A DNA stretch of 64,000 nucleotides from Pleurodeles waltl (GCF_031143425.1 NC_090437.1:842345978-842409977), one strand, 5' to 3'; positions 36,173 to 46,345 are shown, counted from the stretch's first letter. Numbers and translations: made by a program. The notes: a model not told the origin generated them from the letters alone.

Positions 36173-36189
36173 TATATATAAATATATAT

Positions 36190-36425
36190 ATAAATCCACT
36201 AAGTTAGGTGACTATAACAGTGATAACATTATCATTTTGAACTAAAGAAAACACAGAAATCTACCAGTTATTGTTAGCAGAGGCAACTAAAACTTACGCC
36301 CCGCCATGCACTGTTATGACCTCACATATTACATCACTCATGACATGTTTTCTGACATCATTTATGACATCATTGATCACATTGTTGATGATATCATCCA
36401 ATGTGTGTGTTTCTTTTATAGTTTA
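36190..36425 (+). mobile_element. Left inverted end of an older TIR element split by the Harbinger
   Basis: This stretch aligns along its whole length with the reverse complement of 46130-46345. Landmarks are AGTTAGGTGA, ACTTACGCCCCGCCATGCA, TATTACATCACTCAT and GACATCATTTATGACATCAT. A more compact relative at 54596-54850 has both ends together, with the terminal motif AACTATAACTCG. I infer that 36190 and 46345 are the two ends of one element into which the 8.7-kb Harbinger jumped. Repeated TGACATCA half-sites are a visible feature. Confidence 0.6.
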
Positions 36426-37214
36426 CATAGTAGTGGGTAAGTACCATATTACTTTTCTATCTAATTTTGTACAGCCTTTGTCCAGCTAATTGGTATGCGT
36501 TTAGAAAACCCATGTGCTCCTAATGTGCCATCAGTGTGTATGGGTATTGAAGACGTTATAAATCTTTATATTTGAGAGTAACTATGTGTAGGTGACAGTT
36601 GATGGCTCATCTTGTTCCACAAAAGGTTTTTGGTACTGCAGAAAAGGCAGGGCAAAGATTCTACATATTAAGTAGTACTAAGTAAAGACAAGCAGCCTTG
36701 AGTTATTAGACATAATTGTCTCAGCATGACAATGTCTACTTAACATAGAAGACTGTGTGCACCAGGTATTAACCTATATACATGTGCTTGTTTTACTTCA
36801 GAAGATGAGATATCTGTAAAGCTTTCCCCACAGTTTGAAGGCTGCAGGTAGTAACATACTTAACACCGTCAGACCTTGGTTATTCTAATTGACTAGTCAC
36901 TGTTTGAACAAGATTTGCATAGAGTGTACATTGTTCTTAGTAGATACTTTTTAATACTCTGTGGTGTATTTCTCATGAGAGTTTCACTGTTTGCAAACAG
37001 TGTGGTACAGAGTAAACTCTCTCTATGGAGTAAACAGTGTTAACAATACCCCCTTTTCTACTTACATCCACTTCTTTTGTCCGTGTGGGCTCAGTGACTA
37101 GCAGGGGTTTTATTCAGGTAAAGACCGTCTGAAGTAGGGCAGCAGTTATGTAACATGGCTTCAGTATCTTGAGGGACTTGGTTTTCCCTGAACAGTTGTA
37201 TACAAATTGAACAC
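36426..37214. other. Interior of the split TIR element, no coding sequence
   Basis: About 790 bases with no supported open frame. They would be the left interior of the inferred TIR element, but I cannot classify them. TAT at 37215-37217 is the left target duplication of the Harbinger. Confidence 0.4.
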
Positions 37215-37244
37215 TATGGCCCTCATTACAACCCTGGCGGTCGG

Positions 37245-38088
37245 TGTTAAAGCGGCAGTAATACCACCAACAGGAAGTCGAAAAAATAAAATGGGATTAC
37301 GACCACGCCGAAAACTGCCAACATAGACAGCCACTTTAACACTCCGACCGCCACGGCAGTACAAACAAACAGCGCAGCGGTAACCGCCAACAGACAGGCA
37401 GAAGACAATGTACCGTCCACCCTATCACAAGATGCCAATCCGCCACCTTTTCCGGGGCGGAACCAACGCGATAAAAAACACGGCGGAAACAGTACACAGA
37501 AGGGGAAATCACTCACCTATCCACACCCCACGAGGAACCAGGACGCCATGGAGCCAGAACTTCACATCCTGCCGGCGATCGTCTTCCTGCTCCTCTATCA
37601 GGAGCTCCAGAGATGGCGGCGACGACCACGGTGAGTACTGCACCTACAACACAGGGGAGGGGGAGAGGGAAAAGAGAGTGACACACACACACGCAACACC
37701 CCCACCCTCACCCACAACACCATACACACAACTACATGCTGCAACATTAGATATACACCCCCTCCACCCCCCCTCGCAATAACGCAAGGACAAAAGGAAT
37801 TGATTTGAACGAATGTAATCAATAAAAATCCAGAACTCAAAACTCTAAATACAGTATATACAATTATGTACACCAACTACACAAGTCTGGATAGTGCACC
37901 AATCATTGCCCGTGGACCGCTGGGCCAAAAATGCATGGGCGAGGCCCACACTCGATACCTGACTCCAAACGGAGAGAACACTGGAGGGGCATCAGATGGA
38001 AAATAAACAGGCACCTCAGGGTGAGAAAGAGGGGGGGCACCTCATCATTATGAACGCACAACGCCACTGCTCCACGAGGGGGCTTCAT
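37245..38088. other. Left subterminal region of the Harbinger
   Basis: Contains short CCGCCA/TGGCGG-rich words near the end and a CA-rich run at about 37679-37700. No protein is recognised in it. The + strand open frame 37408-37782 has no known domain. Confidence 0.5.
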
Positions 38089-38650
38089 GCCCACTGCTTT
38101 ATCCTGGGGAGTGCAAAGCCACAGTCTCTCAAGTCTTTCCAGTGGGTGGGTTGCCCACTGCTTTATCCTGGGGAGTGCAAAGCCACAGTCTCACAAGTCT
38201 TTCCAGTGGGTGGATTGCCCACTGCTTTATCCTGGGGAGTGCAAAGCCACAGTCTCTCAAGTCTTTCCAGTGGGTGGTTTGCCCACTGCTGTATCCTGGG
38301 GAGTGCAAAGCCACAGTCTCTCAAATCTTTCCAGTGGGTGGTTTGCCCACTGCTTTATCCTGGGGAGTGCAAAGCCACAGTCTCTCAAGTCTTTCCAGTG
38401 GGTGGTTTGCCCACTGCTGTATCCTGGGGAGTGCAAAGCCACAGTCTCTCAAGTCTTTCCAGTGGGTGGGTTGCCCACTGCTTTATCCTGAAGAGTGCAA
38501 AGCCACAGTCTCTCAATTCTTTCCATTGGGTAGGTTGCCCACTGCTTTATCCTGGGGAGTGCAAAGCCACAGTCTCTCAAGTCCTTCCAGTGGGTGGTTT
38601 GCCCACTGCTCTATCCTGGGGAGTGCAAAGCCACAGTCTCTCAAGTAGAT
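38089..38650 (+). repeat. 64-bp tandem repeat, about nine copies
   Basis: The unit contains GCCCACTGCTTTATCCTGGG, then GTGCAAAGCCACAGTCTCTC, then a TTTCCAGTGGGTGG tail. GCCCACTG ends at 38096, 38160, 38224, 38288, 38352, 38416, 38480, 38544 and 38608, an exact 64-base spacing. Copies differ at a few positions. Because 64 is not a multiple of three, each copy shifts the frame and the array stays open in all three + strand frames (265, 134 and 168 codons). This is a property of the repeat and not evidence of a gene. Confidence 0.95.
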
Positions 38651-38655
38651 GTGAA

Positions 38656-38815
38656 TCTCCACTGGTTCTGGAGGGGGCTTTGTGCCCAGAGTGCTTCATC
38701 CTGCCAAGGACAGAGGTAGTGGATGTCTTTCTCCACTGGTTCTGGAGGGGGCTTTGTGCCCAGAGTGCTTCATCCTGCGAAGGACAGAGGTAGTGGATGT
38801 ATCTCTCCACTGAAA
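38656..38815 (+). repeat. 74-bp tandem repeat, two full copies
   Basis: TCTCCACTGG starts at 38656, 38730 and 38804 (the last copy is cut short). The unit reads TCTCCACTGGTTCTGGAGGG, then GCTTTGTGCCCAGAGTGC, then CAAGGACAGAGGTAGTGG or a close variant. It follows directly on the 64-bp array and shares the CACTGG and CATCCTG words with it, so the two may have a common origin. Confidence 0.85.
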
Positions 38816-38916
38816 GTGATGCATCTTTGAAGCTGTCCACGCTCCTGGAACTCACCACCAGCCTTGGACGACTGACCACTGGTGATGGCAGCCATGTCTG
38901 CGGTGGTGCCACTGGC

Positions 38917-41768
38917 TCAGGATGTTGCGTGGCCGCTGGCGGTGCTTGCGGCGGTGTCAGTCGCGGCGGTGCTTGCGGCGGGCTCTGTGGGAGCGGTGCT
39001 GGCGGTGGGCTCTTTGGCAGCGGTACTTGCGGCGGGCTCTGTGGGAGCGGTGCTTGCGGCGGGCTCTGTGGGAGCGGTGCTGGCGGCGGGCTCTGTTGCA
39101 GCGGTGCTGGCGGCGGGCTCTGTGGTGGCGGTGCTGGCAGCGGGCTCAGTGACTGCGGTGCTGGTGGTGGGCTCAGTGACTGCGGTGCTGGTGGTGGGCT
39201 CAGTGACTGCAGTGCTGGTGGCGGGCTCAATGACAGCAGTGCTGGTGGCAGGCTCTGTGGTGGTGCTGATGGCGGTGCAGGTGGCGGTCTTCTCTGCCAT
39301 ACAGGTTGGCGTCGACGTGGACAGAAGGTGTGACACTGGTCCCTCAGTCGGTGCCACCATGCCCTCTCCTGACCTGCCCTTCAGTTTCTGGCCCTTCCCA
39401 ACCTTGGATGGTGGCGCTGCTGTCTTGCCACTATCCCCTTTCGGTTTCCCTGAGCCCGTGTGGCAGGTGTTTTCTGCTTCTCCCTCCGGGATGTGGGCAA
39501 CTTTTTAAGTTTTGCAGGTGGCGGAATGTCCTTGCCCTCGCTCCGAGGCACACTGGCAGCCCTGATGGTTGGCGCACTCCAATAGCCCGCAGTTGCTGGC
39601 ACCACTGTGCCTGGTGATGTGGTGGCTGAGGTGCTGGGTTGGGACCTGGAAAGCCTGGCCCTAGGGGACGGGCGGGGGAGGAGGTGTAGAGAAGAGGTCA
39701 ATATTAGCCAGGAAAAGTTTTTTAGACACACTGGGACGGGTAGATGGAGGGGGTTTGGGAGTGGAGGAAGATGTAGTGGTTGTAGGAGGTGTACGTCTGC
39801 TGAATTTTGGGAGAAGGTGCATGGGCTTGAGGCTGTTGTGAGGTGGATGGCTGTTGGGTGGGTGTGTTCCTGCGTTTGTGTACTTTGGGAGGAGGGCTCA
39901 CAGACACACTGGTAGAGGACACTGGGGATGTGTGAATGGTAGTGGGGGGGTGGTGAGTGCACGTGAGCGGTGTGTGGTGATGGGCGTGCTGGTGATGGAG
40001 GTAGTGGCTGAAGATGTAGTGCATGCAGGTGTGAGTGGAGACGAGACTGGGAGGGAGGAGTGAGACAGGGAGGAGGGGCACACAGTGGAGGCAGTGGATG
40101 TTGGTATGTCTGCATGGGTATGATGCTAGTGTGAGTGCCTGTGGGATGAGTGGTGCTTATGTTTGCCTGAGCCACTTTTGTGTGTTGAGGTGTGTGCATG
40201 CTGGTCTGATAGTGTGCTTGGGATAGGCTGAGGTACAAGGGGTTGGGTCTGGGTGGAGGAAGTTGGAGGGGGGAGGCTGGACACAGGGACAATGGCTGCC
40301 ATCAGTGCTGAGGCCAGAGCCTGAAATGCTCTCTGTTGGGCTGCCTGGCCAGAATGAATGCCCTCCAGGTATGCATTTGTTTGTTGCAAATGCCTCTCAA
40401 CACCCTGGATGGCATTCACAATGGTAGACTGCCCAACAGTGAGGGATCTCAGGAGGTCAATAGCCTCCTCACTGAGGGCAGCAGGGCTGACTGGGGCAGG
40501 GCCTGAGGTGCCTGGGGCGAAGGAGATGCCCACCCTCCTGGTTGAGCGGGCACGGGACACAAGCTGAGGGGCTGCTGGGAGGGCGGTGCTGGTAGAGGGG
40601 GTGGCAGCTGTACCTGTGGATACGGGGGCACAGAGGGGCCCGCCACTGCAAGGGAGCTCCCATCAGAGGAGGAGTCGCTCTCGCTGCTGTCACCTCCTGT
40701 CCCTGCAGTGGAGCTCCCCTTGCCCTCCGTCCCACTGGTGGCTTCAGACTCTGTTGTTTCGCCCTCCAAGGCCAAGTGGGATGCAGCTCCCTCCTGCTCC
40801 GGTGCCACTGCTCCTCCGCCAGATGATGCTATTGCACACAAGAGCTGGGAGACCACAAAAAGGGTGGGGAAGACAGAAGAAAGACATGTTCAGTGCATGC
40901 AGGACCACTACCGTTGGCGGACACTACAGACACAGCAGACCTCAGCACTACGCCATGCACTAACAGTTCCTAGATTATTCACAAGGCCATGGGGTACAAG
41001 GCCTATGCCCGATTGCTGCACACATGGAAGTCACAGGAGCCTGACTAGGTGTAGTTGGCTCTTACCACAGGTGGGATTGGGGTGCCACATAGCCTGCCTC
41101 ACAAGGGACCTTGCCTACAAACTTCGCCCTGGCCTAGGGGAACCCACTGCCAACCTCCCCCACTCAGACACCTCGTAATGCGCGCATAGTCAGATGAATG
41201 TGTCTGTACTCACCCCCTTGTGGCTGCTGTGATGCCCTCAAGCGCCAGGATTTGGAACATCAGGGGGGTCATGGTGCGACGGGCACCCCTCCCACGTTGG
41301 GAGGCCGTCCCCAGCTGGGCCTCCGCCGTCTTCTTGCTCCAGCGGCGAATGTCCTCCCATCTTTTCCGGCAGTGGTGCTCTGTCTGTGGTGGACCCCCAG
41401 GGTCCGGACTTCATTGGCGATGGCACACCAAATATCCTTCTTCTGGTGGGCGCTGACCTGGAGGAATAGTACAGGGGAAAAGGTAAATCTTTAACCGTCC
41501 AGACCGTCATAGTCATAGGCCCACGTTCCCACCCTTGCCCTGACGCACAGACACTCACCGTCTGCTCATGCAGGGTGCAGTCCCCCCCATGTATCTTCCA
41601 TCCACACCACTCCAATCAGCCATTGCCCATGCAGCATGCTCACAGTGTACTCACCTGTTTGTCTGGACGACCGTAGAGTAGCGTGTACTGGGGGAGGACC
41701 CCATTTACTAACTTCTCCAAGTCCTCCGAAGTGTAGGCAGGGGCCCTTTCCCCAGACACATGAGCCAT
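38917..41768 (-). pseudogene. Second Myb/SANT-like accessory gene of the Harbinger, frameshifted
   Basis: Exon 1 (41768-41655) starts MAHVSGERAPAYTSEDLEKL and ends YTLLYGRPDKQ before a GTGAGT donor. Exon 2 (41457-41214) follows the acceptor CCTCCAG. It begins VSAHQKKDIWCAIANEV and, after a one-base shift, continues HHCRKRWEDIRRWSKKTAEA, the recognition-helix end of a Myb/SANT-like domain, with a GTGAGT donor. The third block (from about 40853) is acidic and Ser-rich. It then shifts frame into SEEAIDLLRSLTVGQSTIVN and a glutamine-rich coiled-coil-like helix, a Pro/His-rich stretch, a basic KLKKLPTSRREKQK segment and the 9-residue repeats. In Harbinger elements the Myb-like protein binds the transposon ends and helps carry the transposase to the nucleus. 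The tail is unusually long. Confidence 0.6.
38940..39285 (-). repeat. 27-bp repeat encoding a 9-residue Ala/Ser/Thr/Pro motif
   Basis: On the - strand the sequence encodes about a dozen consecutive copies of a nine-residue unit, variants of TEPAASTAP. The period is 27 bases, so the frame is kept, in contrast to the neighbouring 64-bp array. Codon variation between units suggests coding sequence that has been expanding. It is the presumed C-terminal tail of the second Myb-like gene of the Harbinger. Confidence 0.8.
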
Positions 41769-42172
41769 CGTCGCTTCCAGACTGAGGTCACAGCAGCACT
41801 TGTAGTGTAGGTCCTCTCCTGTTGAAGGTCAGGTATCAAGTGAGTGAACAGAGAGAAAATGGTCACGTCCGCGGTGGTGCGTACCATCACCGCCGGCGTA
41901 CATCGTCATTGGCTCTTCGGACCCATAGGGTCCAATGTTAACCAATGCAGGATTGTGCCGCAGTCTTCGACCGCCTACAGCGATGGTGTAGAACGCCAGC
42001 GCAGTTACCTCATATCCTCTTGTCCCACCTTACAGGTCAGGCAGCCGCCATTTCAGGGGGCCACATGGCAATAATAATAACTGCATCACACCGATGTAGG
42101 CCTTGCATACACACAGTAACAGGCACATTGTGGATTAATAAATGTGTGCTAATGACAATTTGTGTTACCTAA

Positions 42173-43329
42173 GTGTTGGCTGACTCTCTGCTCGCTGTTC
42201 TCGTCCATAGGGCACGTCCACTGGGGCAGGTGATGAGATGGCGGCGTCCTCCGGTGTACAGACCTCTGGGGGACCTGTCGACAATGGAAGAGAGACACGT
42301 AATAGTCACCTACAGACTTGATCGTGCAACAATCCATGAACTGTGTGCCCAGTTGGAGCTAGACCTGATGTCAGCTATCTGCCATCCCACAGGGATCCCC
42401 CCTCTAGTGCAGGTCCTGTCAGTACTCTGTTTCCTGGCAAGTGGGTCTTTTCAAACAACAGTGGCCATTGCATCAGGGATGTCCCAGCCAATGTTCTCTA
42501 ACGTGTTGTCCAGAGTGTTGTGTGCCCTGCTGAAACACATGCGCAGCTAAATCGTTTTCCTTCAGGTGGAGGATTTGCCTACAGTGAAAGGTGAACATAT
42601 CCCAAACATCATAGGTGCCATTGATTGGACACATGTGTCCTTGGTACCCCCCGCAGGAGTGAACAGGTGCACAGAAACAGGAAGAGCTACCATTCAATGA
42701 ATGTGCAGATGGTGTGTTTGGCTGACCAGTACATCTCCCATGTGAATGCCAAGTTTCCTGGCTCAGTGCATGACTCTTACATTCTGAGGAATAGCAGCAT
42801 CCCTTATGTGATGGGGCAACTCCAGAGGCACCGTGTGTGGCTAATAGGCAAGGACAAGGACCCTATACCATGTGCATAGTTGTCTGGGTCTGGGGTTGTC
42901 CCTACGGGTAAGTTTGAATCTAACAGTTGTCCCTCGACATTTTCAGGTGACTCTGGGTACCCCAACATGTCATGGCTACTGACCCCAGTGAGAAATCCCA
43001 GGAAAAGGGGAGAGGAACGCTACAATGAGGCACATAGGCGAACTAGGAGGATTATAGAAAGAACCTTCGGCCTCCTGAAGGCCAGGTTCCGGTGCCTCCA
43101 TATGACAGGTGGTTCTCTCTACTACTCACCAAAGAAGGTGTGCCAGATCATCGTGGCCTGCTGTATGCTGCACAACCTGGCTTTGCGACAACAGGTGCCT
43201 TTTCTGCAGGAGGATGGTCCAGCTGGAGGTCTTGTGGCAGCTGTGGAGCCTGTGGACAGTGAAGAAGAGGAGGCAGAAGAAGAGGATATCGACAACAGAA
43301 ACAACGTTATCCAGCAATACTTCCAGTGA
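42173..43329 (+). pseudogene. HARBI1-like Harbinger transposase, broken
   Basis: The N-terminal helix-turn-helix-like part reads VTYRLDRATIHELCAQLELD and SFQTTVAIASGMSQPMFSNV. The DDE nuclease residues are visible: the first Asp in IIGAIDWTHV (about 42615), the second in FPGSVHDSYILR (about 42760), and the Glu in RRIIERTFGLLKARFRCL (about 43055). The C-terminus has KVCQIIVACCMLHNLALR and an acidic tail. Damage: an in-frame TAA after the KHMRS segment at 42547, a frameshift near 42650, and an intron (42848-42946) whose donor is GC instead of GT, though phase is kept (LIG-DSGYP). It lies between the two oppositely oriented Myb-like genes. Confidence 0.85.
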
Positions 43330-43754
43330 GACACAGGTAAGAAGATATCACTGCCTCACACATCTCATACTATTGTTTGAACTATCATAAGTCTGTCACT
43401 TTCACCCAGTGTATGGACCCTGACTTGTCACTTTGCCTTTCCATTTCACAGATGTGGGTCCCACTGTGTGACCTCTGCTATATTTCCTCATGGACTAGAG
43501 CTGTGTTACATCGGTATGTTGACAATAAAATTGACATTGCTATATTCCATAGTTATTGTAAATACACATTTGTGAAAGTACAGACTGACTCCAGATTGTT
43601 TTGTGATTGATTTGTGTTGATTTTTGTGCAAATAAGTGGAGGGGGTTGTAAAACGGTCAGGGGTGATGGTGGAGGAATGTCCATGGCAGAGTCCAGTCTA
43701 TTTGTTTCACAGGTGCATTGTCCAAAGGGGCATAGGAAGTGGAGCTAGGGCAGT

Positions 43755-45330
43755 TTAAGGATGGACAGGGTGACAAAGTGGGACAGAAGGATGACATTCA
43801 GGGGGGTCTAATTTCCTGGCAGGGGTCTTTGCAATGTTCTTTTTCTTGTTCCTGGATCTCAGGGACCGTTTGCAGGATGGCTCTCCATCTGCAGGGGTTG
43901 GGGTGCTGGTGTCGTGGTCCTGTGGCGGTGCCTCCTGTCCACTAGTGCCGGCGGAGGTGATGGGCTGTTCATCATCCAGGCTAGTGTCAGGGGCCCCTTG
44001 TTGTGCCACAGTGTCCCTCCTGGTGTTGACAAGGTCCTGCAGCACCCCTACAATGGTGACCAGGGTGGTGTTGATGGACTTGAGTTCCTCCCTGATCCCC
44101 AGATAGTGTTCCTCCTGTAACCGCTGGGTCTCCTAAAAGTTGGCCAGTACCGTTGCCATCGTCTCCTGGGAATGATGGTACGCTCCCATGATGTTGGAGA
44201 GGGCCTCGTGGAGAGTGGGTTCCCTGGGCCTGTCCTCCCCCTGTCGCACAGCAGTCCTCCCAGTTCCCCTGTTTTCCTGTGCCTCTGTCCCCTGAACCGT
44301 GTGCCCACTGCCACTGCCCCCAGGTCCCTGATTTTCTTGGGGTGGAGGGTTTGCCTGGGTTCCCTGTAGTGGTGGTCACACTGCTGCTTGACGTGTCCTG
44401 GGGACAGAGGGATGGGCCCACTGGGTGGATGCTGTGCTGGTGTTTCCTGAAGGGGGAGGCTCTGTGGTGGCTTGTGCCAGTGTCAGGGGAACAGACTGTC
44501 CTGAGGTCCCAGATGGGCCGGGCTGGTCATCTTGATCCAGTTGTACAGAGCTGCTGTCATCACTGTGGGCCTCTTCTGTGGGGGGAGTGGACATGTCTGG
44601 AACCTCCTGTCCGGTGACGTTGGACAGGGGTCCTGCAGGGGTGTAAAGGCCAGATTATTGCATCTGTGTGTGCCATCGTGTGCAATGGGTGAGTGACCCT
44701 GTACTCCAGTGCTTGCATTCATGTCTAGGTCCTTGCGTGATATTTAGTTTCGGGTCTGTGTGGGTATCTGTAGTGGACATGCTTTGGTGATGGGTGTCCA
44801 TGCTTTGGTGTTGCATGCAGCGCTTGGTGTTGGGATAGGTGGGTTGTGATAGTGGGACATATGTGAGGTGTTGGAGTGATGGGGGTGAGGGTGGGGGTAT
44901 GTGATGGCATGCAGGTAGGGTGGAGGATATAATAGTTAAGAGTTGACTTACCAGAGTCCATTCCTCCTGCTACTCCTGCGAGGCCCTCAGGATGCAGTAT
45001 TGCCAAGACTTGCTCCTCCCATGTTGTTAGTTGTGAGGGAGGAGGTGGGGGTCCACCGCCAGTCCTCTGTACTGCAATCTGGTGTCTTGAGACCACGGAA
45101 CGCACCTTCCCCCGTAGGTCGTTCCACCTCTTCCTGATGTCATCCCGTGTTCTTGGATGCTGTCCCACTGCGTTGACCCTGTCGACGATTCTGCACCATA
45201 GCTCCATCTTCCCAGCAATGGAGGTGTGCTGCACCTGTGATCCGAATAGCTGTGGCTCTACCCGGACGATTTCCTCCACCGGGACCCTGAGCTCCTCCTC
45301 AGAGAACCTGGGGTGTCGTTGTGGTGCCAT
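43755..45330 (-). pseudogene. First Myb/SANT-like accessory gene of the Harbinger, frameshifted
   Basis: I chose the ATG at 45330 (MAPQRHPRFSEEELRVPVEE) because the domain begins there. Exon 1 (45330-44952) has the three-helix Myb/SANT-like pattern with HTSIAGKMELWCRIVDRVNA and RKRWNDLRGKVRSVVSRHQI, and ends before GTAAGT. Exon 2 begins after a CCCCTGCAG acceptor at about 44627. The split glycine joins in phase to PLSNVTGQEVPDMS, then an acidic Ser-rich linker (SDDSSSVQLDQDDQPGPSG). A stop follows; in shifted frames the text continues to HYLGIREELKSINTTLVTIV and a basic LRSRNKKKNIAK, ending at 43755. This is the usual order of a Harbinger Myb-like protein: DNA-binding domain, linker, C-terminal helix and nuclear signal. 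Confidence 0.75.
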
Positions 45331-45913
45331 GATGTGGTGTGGGTGATGTGTGGGGTGGTGTGTGTTGTGATGTGTGAGGGGATGTGTTTGTGTGTGTTGT
45401 CTGAGGTACATGGATGTTGTGTGAGTGATGATGTTGTGTGTCTGTGGATGCTAGTGTTGTTTCTGGTGGTGTCTCTCTCTGGCCTTCTTTCGCAATTTTG
45501 GTAGTAAGGGTTTGTGGGTGATGTGGGTGTGTGTTTTATATTGGAGAGGGTGTGTGGGAGTGGTGTGTGTACGTGTATCAGGTGTGTGTATTTCGAATCG
45601 TCCAATGTGTTTGTGTTTTGTAAATGTGTGTGTATTTTGAGCGCAGCGGTGTGTACCGCTAATGGAATACCATGGATTCGTGGGTCGTGATAGTGTGGGC
45701 GTATTTCTGTTGGCGTGACGGTGGAGGTTTTGTTATCGCAAGTTTATCACTGACCTTTGGTGTGGCGTACTTGTGTGGGTGTCTGGATTTTGGCGGATTC
45801 CGAGCTGTGGGTCGTAATAGCTGTAGCGGAATACCGCCGCCACATTGGTGTGTTGGCGGTCTTCTGCACGGCGGTAAGCGGGATTTACCGCCAATGTTGT
45901 AATGAGGGCCTAT

Positions 45914-46129
45914 GTGCAGGATAGTTTACCCTTTTATCTGTGGTTCATAGTCAACATGAACTCGGCCACCCATGAAAAGTATGCTATAGGGTCAATGTTG
46001 CACATAACAGAAGCTTGCTTTACCTATGGGATGTGGTTTTATGTATGATAGCAGTAATGATGCTTCACATTATTGTAAGCTATTTTGCACTTACTTTCAT
46101 TGTTCGAATGGTATGTAGAGCAATGTATA
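45914..46129. other. Right interior of the split TIR element
   Basis: About 216 bases with no coding sequence between the Harbinger's right target duplication (TAT, 45911-45913) and the right inverted end that starts at 46130. Confidence 0.4.
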
Positions 46130-46345
46130 CAAAAAAAGCTTGGATGATGTCATCAGTTATATCATTTGAGATGTCATCAATGATGTCATAAATGATGTCA
46201 TAGAACATATTATGAGTGATGTAATATTTGAGGTCCTAAGCAATGCATGGCGGGGTGCAAGTTATAGTTAGCTTTGCTAATTATGACTGGTGAATGAAAT
46301 GTTAATGTTGTCACTGACATATTCACCTAACTATAACTTTAATTT
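46130..46345 (-). mobile_element. Right inverted end of the older TIR element
   Basis: Reverse complement of 36190-36425 with roughly 75-80 percent identity by eye. It includes GGCGGGGTGCAAGTTATAG and repeated GATGTCAT half-sites. Together with the left copy it brackets the Harbinger. Confidence 0.6.

Larger units (their letters stand above)
31758..36175 (+). mobile_element. Nearly complete DIRS retrotransposon, inactive, + strand
   Basis: The gene order gag, RT, RNase H, methyltransferase-like region, tyrosine recombinase is that of DIRS elements, which integrate through a recombinase instead of an integrase. All parts are on the + strand and separated by stops or frameshifts. The methyltransferase-like part (34386-34709) begins GETPNVDLFATRENAKCPDF. 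The right end carries an inverted repeat pair (35759-35826 against 36107-36172). The left end is cut: gag begins abruptly after the LINE, and no matching left terminal repeat is seen. Confidence 0.85.
37218..45910 (+). mobile_element. 8.7-kb Harbinger (PIF/Harbinger) DNA transposon with transposase and two Myb-like genes
   Basis: It starts GGCCCTCATTACAACCC and ends in the reverse complement of GGCCCTCATTACAACATT; the match continues into TGGCGGT. TAT flanks both sides (37215-37217 and 45911-45913), a 3-bp duplication. Inside, a HARBI1-like DDE transposase lies on the + strand (42173-43329). It is flanked by two Myb/SANT-like genes on the - strand (38917-41768 and 43755-45330). Most Harbinger elements carry one transposase and one Myb-like protein, so two are unusual. 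Tandem repeats occupy 38089-39290. The right subterminal region (45330-45620) is GT-rich. All three genes are damaged, so the copy is probably immobile on its own. Confidence 0.9.

Noticed and set aside
38089..38650. CRISPR array
   Set aside because: Units are contiguous 64-base tandem repeats without unique spacers, in a vertebrate genome.
37996..38793. 265-codon + strand open frame as a protein gene
   Set aside because: It is produced by the 64-bp tandem repeat, which is open in all three frames; there is no domain, start context or splice evidence.
38797..39508. Gly-rich (178 codons) and Ala/Val-rich (208 codons) + strand frames
   Set aside because: They are the other strand of the 27-bp repeat; the - strand reading fits the accessory gene better.
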